Source: Acidobacteriota bacterium (GTDB lineage Bacteria > Acidobacteriota > Vicinamibacteria > Vicinamibacterales > 2-12-FULL-66-21). From it: a stretch of 6,369 nucleotides of DNA. A program made the position numbers and the translations under genes. The stretch's first letter is position 1. The number at the start of each line of letters is the position of its first letter. Location: the NCBI GenBank assembly GCA_013697225.1, contig JACCXG010000512.1, forward strand, positions 1-6,369, read 5' to 3'. The notes under the pieces were generated by a model. It was not told where the DNA came from and made no database searches. It saw only the letters and a list, made by a program, of their open reading frames with translations. This document shows positions 1 through 4,934 of the stretch, piece after piece.

Positions 1-1
1 C

Positions 2-619
2 GACGAGGCGGACCTGCGCGAGCGCCTCGGCCATGCCGCGGGCCAGTTCCGGGAACTCGGGCTCCACTGGGTGTTCATGATTGCCGAGGACCTGCTGCCC
101 GCGCCGATCGCGGCGAACCTCGGGAGCGTGGCCGGCGAGTTCGGGCTGCAGCACATGATGCCGATGACGGGCATGGTGGCCGACTCGCTGCAACCACCGG
201 TGCGCCCGCTCCCGGCCCTCGATTGCCGCCCTGTCACCGACGACCCGACCCGCAGGGGGGTGGGGGACGTCAACGGCGCGGGGTACGACATGCCGGGCGA
301 CCTCATGAACGCGGCGATCGCCGTGCCCGCGATCTGGACGGACATGGTCGGCGTCGTCGGGTACGTGGAGGGCGTGGCCGTGTCCACGGCGTCGGCAACC
401 CGGGTCGGCGATGTCGCGTACGTCTGCCTCGTGGCGACGCGTCCAGCGCACCAGGGAAAGGGCTACGCGGAAGTCGTGATGCGGCAGGCCCTCGCGGACG
501 CACATGTGCGGTGGGGCATCGAACGCACCGTGCTCCACGCCACGCCGGCGGGGCGGCCGGCCTACACCCGTATGGGATACGCGCCGACCAACGAGTTCCA
601 AATCTACGTCGGCGGGTGA
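2..619 (+). CDS. GNAT family N-acetyltransferase (5' end outside window)
   Basis: The reading frame is open from the left edge (codons begin at base 2) to the TGA at 617-619, so about 205 C-terminal residues are visible and the true start lies upstream. A GTG at 71 is only an internal codon. The last ~100 residues form a GNAT acetyl-CoA-binding core: a beta4 strand (VAYVCLVATRP), then the pyrophosphate-binding turn Q-G-K-G-Y-A at visible residues 151-156, matching [QR]-x-x-G-x-[GA], then an amphipathic helix and the late motif A-Y-x-R-M-G-Y usual near the end of these enzymes. The family transfers an acetyl group from acetyl-CoA to an amine; the acceptor cannot be told. No signal peptide can be assessed. 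It is convergent with the propeller gene at 784-1878 and appears functionally unrelated to its neighbours. The visible length plus the missing part suggests more than a minimal ~150-residue GNAT protein. Confidence 0.85.
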   Translation, partial: DEADLRERLGHAAGQFRELGLHWVFMIAEDLLPAPIAANLGSVAGEFGLQHMMPMTGMVADSLQPPVRPLPALDCRPVTDDPTRRGVGDVNGAGYDMPGDLMNAAIAVPAIWTDMVGVVGYVEGVAVSTASATRVGDVAYVCLVATRPAHQGKGYAEVVMRQALADAHVRWGIERTVLHATPAGRPAYTRMGYAPTNEFQIYVGG

Positions 620-783
620 ACCTCCCTCGGGTCCAGTCGGGCCGGTTCACCATGCGCGCGATCTTCGGCCAGCGGGCGCTCGTCCGGAGCGGCCTGCACA
701 CCACGAAGCGCAGGTCATACATCATCGAGAAGTCGCGCTCCGCGAGCGCCGGTTCCGTCGGCGGCCCACCTGGGCCGCCGCCC
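620..783. other. Convergent intergenic spacer
   Basis: This 164-bp spacer separates two genes that converge on it. It contains two hairpins (735-749 and 759-780, listed separately). On the minus strand a short reading frame beginning near 725 starts M-M-Y-D-L-R and is faintly like the start of NIPSNAP-family proteins. It then runs through the spacer into the GNAT gene without a recognisable continuation. I do not call it a gene. Confidence 0.6.
735..780. terminator. Tandem hairpins between convergent genes
   Basis: Two perfect stem-loops lie here. The first is GCGCTC-CGC-GAGCGC (735-749; 6-bp stem, 3-nt loop). The second is at 759-767 paired with 772-780 (9-bp GC-only stem, ACCT loop). The second begins four bases beyond the stop codon of the minus-strand propeller gene. 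Position and symmetry suit a bidirectional transcription end. There is no T-tract on either side, so a classical intrinsic terminator is not proven; mRNA 3'-end protection is an alternative. Confidence 0.4.
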
Positions 784-1878
784 TCAATTGCTGCTGGTGC
801 CGCGCGGGACCAGCCGGGGAATGTACTTCGTCAGCCCGCCGACCGTGACCTCCGCGGCATAGATGTTCCCGTCCGCGTCCACCGTGACCCCCTCGCCCGC
901 GGCTCCCGCCGGCGTGTCCGTGAGGTGCCCGGGAATCAGGTAGCTGACCTCGCCCGTCCGCGCGCTGCCGATCCGGATCCCCTTGCGCCAGCCGGCGTTT
1001 CGTGTCGGATCCGACTCCGAGTCGATCGCGTAGAGCGTATCGTCGGGCTCGATGTGCATCCCGCTCACGCGGCTGAACTGGTTCCAGACGTTCAGCAGGC
1101 GGCCGTCCTGCGTGAAGATCTGGATCCGATTGTTGCCGCGGTCGGCGACGAACAGCCGCCCCTGGGAGTCGAACGCGAGCGCGTGCGGCGTCCTGAACTC
1201 GCCGCGCGCGGTCCCAATCCGGCCCCAGCTCCCGATGAAGGTCCCGTCGCGCGAGAACCGGCTGACCCGGGCGACCGAGTCCGGCGTGGCCTCGGGATAC
1301 TGGCCGATGTGCCCCTCGGCGATGAAGATGTCGCCGTTCGGCGCCGTGATCACGTCGTTCGGCTCCGTGAGCCGGTGCGGCGGATCCCCGGCCTCGCCGA
1401 CGGTGCCGATCCGCAGCAGGATTCTGCCCTCGGGGCTGAACTTGATGACCTCGTGCCCCTTGCCGCGGGCACCGGGGAAACGCTGCAGCTCCTCCGGCGT
1501 GGCGGCACGCGCGTCGGTCACCCAGATGTTCCCCTCGCGATCCACGTGGATGCCGTGCGGCCAGATGAGCAGCCCCGCTCCGAAGGCGGTGACGACCCGG
1601 CCCGAGGGATCGAGCTTGAGGATGGGATCCACGTTCGAGCCGGCGCAGGTATTGGCGCCGCAGCGTTCGGCGACCCAGATGTTTCGGCCGTCGCGATCGA
1701 CGTGGACGGCGCTCGTGGATCCCCAATTCCGGCCGTCGGGGAGCTGCCCCCAGTTCCTCACCGTCTCGTAGGGATTCGGCAGATAATTGACCGGCTCGGC
1801 CTGATTCTGGGGAGCCGTGGAGCCCGCGATGGTTGCCGCCAGGACGAGCGCCGACGCGAAACCCGTGGTTCTCTTCAA
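784..1878 (-). CDS. Secreted NHL-repeat six-bladed propeller, peptidyl-amidating-lyase-like
   Basis: The protein has 364 residues. The start is TTG at 1878: it opens a signal peptide (M-K-R-T-T-G-F then a hydrophobic stretch to about residue 20), follows an AAAAGAG purine run by 6 nt, and no ATG or GTG is nearby. The mature part consists of repeated NHL-type blades (D-x-x-G-x-I-W-V and similar) at about residues 55-72, 104-122, 170-188, 226-246, 270-286 and 325-342, giving a six-bladed propeller. Blade sequences resemble peptidyl-alpha-hydroxyglycine alpha-amidating lyase (PAL): W-P-H-G-I-H-V-D (His108), T-P-H-A-L-A-F-D (His232) and V-A-D-R-G-N-N-R-I-Q (Arg247). PAL uses zinc bound by three His plus a Tyr and two Arg. 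Here the Tyr site reads A-E-G-H-I-G, and the last blade has A-G-E-G-V where PAL has P-H-D-I, so lyase activity is doubtful. SMP-30-like lactonase or a binding role are alternatives. It is the second gene of an operon with the SelA-like enzyme. Confidence 0.85.
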   Translation of the reverse strand: MKRTTGFASALVLAATIAGSTAPQNQAEPVNYLPNPYETVRNWGQLPDGRNWGSTSAVHVDRDGRNIWVAERCGANTCAGSNVDPILKLDPSGRVVTAFGAGLLIWPHGIHVDREGNIWVTDARAATPEELQRFPGARGKGHEVIKFSPEGRILLRIGTVGEAGDPPHRLTEPNDVITAPNGDIFIAEGHIGQYPEATPDSVARVSRFSRDGTFIGSWGRIGTARGEFRTPHALAFDSQGRLFVADRGNNRIQIFTQDGRLLNVWNQFSRVSGMHIEPDDTLYAIDSESDPTRNAGWRKGIRIGSARTGEVSYLIPGHLTDTPAGAAGEGVTVDADGNIYAAEVTVGGLTKYIPRLVPRGTSSN

Positions 1879-1919
1879 GACCGTCTCTTTTCTGTGAAGC
1901 GCCGCCTGCGCGGCGGGCC
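1879..1919 (-). promoter_or_regulatory. Intercistronic hairpin and ribosome binding site
   Basis: The 41-nt gap between the two minus-strand genes carries a perfect stem-loop (CGCCGC-CTGC-GCGGCG, 1900-1915; 6-bp stem) and, closer to the downstream gene, the purine run AAAAGAG, which ends 6 nt before the TTG start at 1878. The hairpin has no T-run and is short, so it is unlikely to stop transcription fully. It may tune expression or mRNA stability between the two cistrons. No separate promoter is evident. Confidence 0.45.
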
Positions 1920-3134
1920 TCAGCTCCGTGCCGACCGGAAGACTTCCCTGATGCGCTGCACCGCGATCTTCTCCTCGCCCGGTTCGTTCATGAACACCGT
2001 CAGCTCGATGCCCTGCTCCGGCACACCACCGACCGCAATGCGGGGCTCGCCGTCCATCAGCTGACGATTCACGTCCGCCGTAGTGAGGCCCAGCGCCGCT
2101 TCGTCCCACTGCACCATCACCCGCCGGATGTTGCGGGTCCGATCGACCGGCGTCCGCTGCAGCCGCAGACTGGGGACCGTCGCCAGCTCCCGCTCGATGT
2201 ACTCGGCCTGCTTCACGCACTCGCGGTCGAGCGCCTCGAAATCGAGCCGCGAGTACTTCTCGACCGTCAGCCACGCGGCCACCATCTCCTCGCGGCCGAC
2301 CTTCATCGCGCGCCCGTGGGAGTCGGCGTGCGGGCTCGAGTTCAACCACGCGGCGCGAATCAGATCGCGCCGGCCAGCCAGGATGCCCGAGCACTGCGGC
2401 CCCCGCATGTGCTTGCCGCCGCTGATGCAGATCAGGTCCACCCCGAGGCGGGCCAGCCGGCGGATGTTCTCCCACGGCGGCAGCATGTTGGCGGCGTCCA
2501 CCATGAGCGGCACACCCGCCTCGTGGGTAATCGTCAGGCAGCGCTCGAGCGACACGGGGGTCTCCCACCGCCAGTCACCGCTGGTGCCACCAAGGAAGAA
2601 CATCATCGCGGTGCGCTCGTTGATGGCCCGGACGAGCTCCTCGTCGGTCTCGACCTCGACGAGCTTCGCCCCCGTGCTCCGGACGGCGCGGTCATAGCCG
2701 ATGCGGTGCGCCTTCTGGATCACGACCTCGGACTTCATCCCCGTGAGGTCCGGCATCTGCCGGATCTTCTGCGGGTCCGACCCGGTGAGCGCGGCGCAGG
2801 TCCCCAGGGCGATCGCGCCGGCGGCGCCCGTAGTGACCAGGGCGTCCTCCGATCCGACCCGCTCGGCAATCCGCTGCCCGACGGCGTCCTTCAGCTCTTC
2901 CAGCACAACGTATTCCCGGGACGCCTCGCCGGCGGCCTCGTGCAGGTCCTCCCACATCTTGGAGGCGCCGAGCGTCGTCATGGTGCCGCGGAAGTTGATC
3001 ACGGGACGGATCCCGAGCTGCTGGTAGGGGCTTGGCGCCTGCCGCGCCGAGATCGTCGGCACGAACCAGGGCAGGCTGCCGGCCAGAGATCCCAGACTGA
3101 CGCCTTTCAGCAGCCACCGTCGCGACACTGTCAT
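1920..3134 (-). CDS. Tat-exported SelA-like PLP-dependent enzyme
   Basis: The protein has 404 residues. The ATG at 3134 is chosen because GGAAGGA (3143-3149) lies 8 nt upstream and the protein then opens with a twin-arginine signal, S-R-R-W-L-L-K at residues 4-10, followed by a hydrophobic segment and a likely cleavage site I-S-A|R at 30/31. In-frame codons up to 3305 look non-coding. The mature part is a fold-type I PLP enzyme related to selenocysteine synthase SelA. V-D-A-A at 212-215 supplies Asp213 for the pyridine nitrogen, and S-G-G-K-H-M-R-G-P-Q at 238-247 supplies the Schiff-base Lys241. T-T-G-A-A-G (101-106) is the phosphate-binding region. This branch (the selA_rel type) includes D-glucosaminate-6-phosphate ammonia-lyase rather than true selenium transferases; the substrate here is unknown. 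A true SelA is longer and cytoplasmic, so selenocysteine synthesis is unlikely. Tat export fits a protein folded around its cofactor before secretion. It is the first gene of the operon, with the propeller gene 41 nt downstream. Confidence 0.9.
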   Translation of the reverse strand: MTVSRRWLLKGVSLGSLAGSLPWFVPTISARQAPSPYQQLGIRPVINFRGTMTTLGASKMWEDLHEAAGEASREYVVLEELKDAVGQRIAERVGSEDALVTTGAAGAIALGTCAALTGSDPQKIRQMPDLTGMKSEVVIQKAHRIGYDRAVRSTGAKLVEVETDEELVRAINERTAMMFFLGGTSGDWRWETPVSLERCLTITHEAGVPLMVDAANMLPPWENIRRLARLGVDLICISGGKHMRGPQCSGILAGRRDLIRAAWLNSSPHADSHGRAMKVGREEMVAAWLTVEKYSRLDFEALDRECVKQAEYIERELATVPSLRLQRTPVDRTRNIRRVMVQWDEAALGLTTADVNRQLMDGEPRIAVGGVPEQGIELTVFMNEPGEEKIAVQRIREVFRSARS

Positions 3135-3142
3135 GTGAAAAA

Positions 3143-3149
3143 TCCTTCC
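3143..3149 (-). promoter_or_regulatory. Strong ribosome binding site of the SelA-like gene
   Basis: On the minus strand GGAAGGA stands 8 nt before the ATG at 3134. It decides the start codon against in-frame codons further upstream, and agrees with the Tat signal that begins at this ATG. Confidence 0.75.
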
Positions 3150-3201
3150 GATCGGGTCATGCCGATATCTGGGGCGGCTCAGGAGCGAGCCTCCAGCGGC
3201 G

Positions 3202-3229
3202 ATTATTGCCGCCATGCCAGTGGTGTCAA
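3202..3229 (-). promoter_or_regulatory. Sigma-70-type promoter for the SelA-like/propeller operon
   Basis: The minus strand reads TTGACA (3229-3224), a perfect -35 box, then 16 nt, then AATAAT (3207-3202), five of six matches to the -10 consensus. Transcription would start near 3195, giving a leader of about 60 nt before the ATG at 3134. This reading is by eye; the consensus and spacing are seen directly, promoter activity is inferred. Confidence 0.6.
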
Positions 3230-3237
3230 GCGGCAAT
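3205..3237. promoter_or_regulatory. Inverted repeat overlapping the divergent promoter (possible operator)
   Basis: ATTGCCGC (3205-3212) is repeated in perfect inverse as GCGGCAAT (3230-3237), separated by 17 nt. The left arm overlaps the -10 box of the minus-strand promoter, and the right arm begins directly upstream of its -35 box. This placement would let a dimeric regulator block that promoter, and it also lies just upstream of the plus-strand start at 3265. An overlapping shorter repeat (GCGGC-N7-GCCGC, 3196-3212) shares the left arm. No regulator gene is in the window. Confidence 0.4.
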
Positions 3238-3264
3238 GCGCAGCGCGGAGTAGAATGGCGGCGC

Positions 3265-3375
3265 ATGAGCGCCGTGACCTCCCCCGACCTCGTGAATATT
3301 GCCAACCTGCGAAGCTTGGCGAAGCGCCGGCTGCCGCGTGTGGTGTTCGACTACAACGACGGCGGGGCCGATGGC
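3265..3375 (+). pseudogene. 5' fragment of lldD-type FMN-dependent alpha-hydroxy-acid dehydrogenase
   Basis: ATG at 3265 opens about 37 codons that match the N-terminus of the L-lactate dehydrogenase (LldD)/glycolate oxidase family: N-I-A-N-L-R-S-L-A-K-R-R-L-P followed by V-F-D-Y-N-D-G-G-A. In that family this region precedes an eight-stranded FMN-binding barrel of about 350 residues. Here the family match ends at G-A-D-G (3367-3375), and the same frame passes straight into a sugar-kinase sequence. The catalytic His and Arg, and all of the FMN barrel, are missing, so no dehydrogenase can be made. GGAG at 3247-3250 is a possible but distant ribosome binding site, and TAGAAT at 3251-3256 resembles a -10 box without a convincing -35. 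The fragment probably retains the original gene's start region. Confidence 0.75.
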
Positions 3376-3782
3376 GTGATCGCCAACGAGGAGGACATCC
3401 AGTCGGTGCTCGGCCTCGAGGTCTCCGGCGCCGAAGTGACGCGCGGCGAGCTGAACCTCGACGGCTACCGCGACCTCGCGGAGCGCGTCACGCGCGAGTT
3501 CGGTGTCTCGCAGGTGAGCCCCGTCTTCGTCGAGGGTTCGAGCGGCGCCTTCCGCGGCCGTCAGAAGTCTACGAGATCACCGTCGTTGACCGCATCAGCG
3601 GAGGGGACAGCTTTGCCGCCGGCCTGATCTACGGCCTGGTGACCGGCCGCACGCCGCCCTGCGCTTTGCGGTGGCCGCCAGCGCTCTCGATCACAGCATC
3701 CCGGGAGACTTCAACGCGTCAGCGTCCGTGAAGTGGAGCAGCTCGCCGGGGGGGGCACGCCAGCGGCCGCGTCCAGCGCTGA
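3376..3782 (+). pseudogene. kdgK: Decayed 3' half of 2-keto-3-deoxygluconate kinase (kdgK) gene
   Basis: KdgK, a PfkB-family kinase, phosphorylates 2-keto-3-deoxygluconate. The first half is absent; the match starts at V-I-A-N-E-E-D-I-Q (3376 on), fused in frame to the lldD fragment. The homology then moves through frames. It stays in the frame of 3376 as far as S-S-G-A-F-R-G near 3560. From 3567 the shifted frame gives V-Y-E-I-T-V-V-D-R and the ATP-site signature G-G-D-S-F-A-A-G. From 3656 a third frame gives A-L-R-F-A-V-A-A-S and I-P-G-D-F-N. From 3718 comes V-S-V-R-E-V-E-Q-L. Finally S-G-R-V-Q-R with TGA at 3780-3782 is the family's usual tail. About 20 residues before V-Y-E-I are also missing. 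An 8-G run at 3748-3755 precedes the last shift. The family assignment is from remembered KdgK motifs. Multiple separate lesions point to true decay, though assembly error could explain single-base steps. Confidence 0.8.
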
Positions 3783-3852
3783 CGAGGCCCCGCAGGAGCC
3801 GGCGCGATGCGCGGTGAGCTCCGTGACCAGGTGTAGTGGGAATGACTCATCC

Positions 3853-4911
3853 ATGATGAATCGAAAAGACTTCCTCAAGACGGGTCTGGCCGCCGGAGCA
3901 TTCCTGGCCACCTCGACCCAGGTGTCCGCGATGGTCCGGGAGAGCAGCGGAGATCAGACTCCGGCCGCCGGCGCGGGCCAGGACCTCGACCTCGAGAAAT
4001 ATAGGTTCCACCCTCTTCACCGGTTCTCCAACGACGAGCTGGTCATCGAGCGGGAACAGCAGGGCAGGCCTCACGAGGGGAAAGTCCTTGCCGCCATCCA
4101 GCCGCATTCAGACGATATCCCCATCTTCGCCGGGGGGCTCGTCGCGAAACTGATCCATGAGGGCTACAAGGGCTATCTGATCAGGACGACCAACGATGAT
4201 TCCGCCGGACTCGGCAATACGCGCGGCGAGTCGATCCTGAACGACGAACGGGACACGGAAGCAGTCGCCAAGACCCTGAGGCTCGAAAAGGTCTACAACC
4301 TGAACTACCGCAACCACAACATGGACGAGGTGAACATCAAGGAGATCACCGCGCGTTTCGTGTTCCTGATCCGGCTGCTCAAGATCGACACGATCATCAG
4401 CTACGATCCGTGGGTCCCCTACGACAACAACCCGGATCATTACATCACCGCGAGAGCGGTTGAGGCCGCCTACACGGGGCTCTGGGATTATCCAGAACAC
4501 CTCGAGGTGGTCGAGCCGCACAGTGTCAGCGAGCGCTACTACTTCACCAGGCGAGGCCCCCAGTACATCAACCGGATCGTGGAGATTACCAGCCACGTGG
4601 ACACGAAGGTTCGCTCCAACATGGTCAATGTGACGCAGGGGCCCGGGGGACACAGCGGATCCGAGCTGAAGCGGCGGCTGGCGGCGAAAGGCCTGAAGCT
4701 GCCCATCCTGGGGGACGACGATGAGACCGCTGATTTCAACTACATCAAGCACATCATGCTGGATCTCGACTCGGAACGATTGCGCCTGACGCCTTCAGAC
4801 CGGAAGGTCGGGGAATCTTTCGGGCTGGAGTGGGCGGAGCGGTATTACTACAGGGGGCCGATTCCTTCCAAGCTTGACGAGTACGTCGAGAAGAATGCCG
4901 TGCGGATCTGA
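3853..4911 (+). CDS. Exported PIG-L (LmbE) family deacetylase
   Basis: The protein has 352 residues if the first of two adjacent ATG codons is used (3853; the next is 3856). The frame is open upstream to 3733, but those codons are the kdgK relic. A weak GGGA (3838-3841) is the only ribosome-binding candidate. The N-terminus N-R-K-D-F-L-K is a twin-arginine-like motif with Lys as second basic residue, followed by a hydrophobic core and a likely V-S-A|M cleavage site at 26/27. The family motif P-H-S-D-D (84-88) provides the zinc-binding His and Asp and the catalytic Asp, and N-P-D-H (193-196) carries the third metal-ligand His. These zinc enzymes remove acetyl groups from N-acetylglucosaminyl substrates, among others; the substrate here is unknown. 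The C-terminal ~120 residues extend past the minimal domain. The gene is visibly less GC-rich than its neighbours. It converges with the RraA-like gene 23 bp downstream. Confidence 0.9.
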   Translation: MMNRKDFLKTGLAAGAFLATSTQVSAMVRESSGDQTPAAGAGQDLDLEKYRFHPLHRFSNDELVIEREQQGRPHEGKVLAAIQPHSDDIPIFAGGLVAKLIHEGYKGYLIRTTNDDSAGLGNTRGESILNDERDTEAVAKTLRLEKVYNLNYRNHNMDEVNIKEITARFVFLIRLLKIDTIISYDPWVPYDNNPDHYITARAVEAAYTGLWDYPEHLEVVEPHSVSERYYFTRRGPQYINRIVEITSHVDTKVRSNMVNVTQGPGGHSGSELKRRLAAKGLKLPILGDDDETADFNYIKHIMLDLDSERLRLTPSDRKVGESFGLEWAERYYYRGPIPSKLDEYVEKNAVRI

Positions 4912-4934
4912 AGCGGCCGCGAGGGGCACGCGCC

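Noticed and set aside
722..1726. Minus-strand open frame of 334 codons inside the propeller gene
   Set aside because: It is a shifted reading of the NHL gene, rich in Arg/Ala/Gly with no domain.
223..2064. Long plus-strand open frame antisense to the propeller gene (613 codons)
   Set aside because: Low-complexity Arg/Pro/Gly/Ala translation, overlaps the GNAT gene in another frame and runs antisense to a clear protein; typical of stop-poor GC-rich DNA.
1879..2568. Upstream extension of the propeller frame into the SelA-like gene
   Set aside because: The extension has no family likeness and overlaps a well-supported gene; the TTG at 1878 opens a proper signal peptide.
3135..3305. Upstream extension of the SelA-like protein to an ATG at 3305
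   Set aside because: It would place 57 unrelated residues before a complete Tat signal and ignore the strong ribosome binding site at 3143-3149; it also crosses the promoter.
1833..3731. Long plus-strand open frame antisense to the SelA-like gene (632 codons)
   Set aside because: No family likeness over most of its length; only its last part, from about 3567, carries a kinase segment, and that belongs to the kdgK relic.
4108..4752. Minus-strand open frame of 214 codons antisense to the deacetylase
   Set aside because: Antisense shadow of a gene with clear catalytic motifs; no independent family likeness or ribosome binding site.
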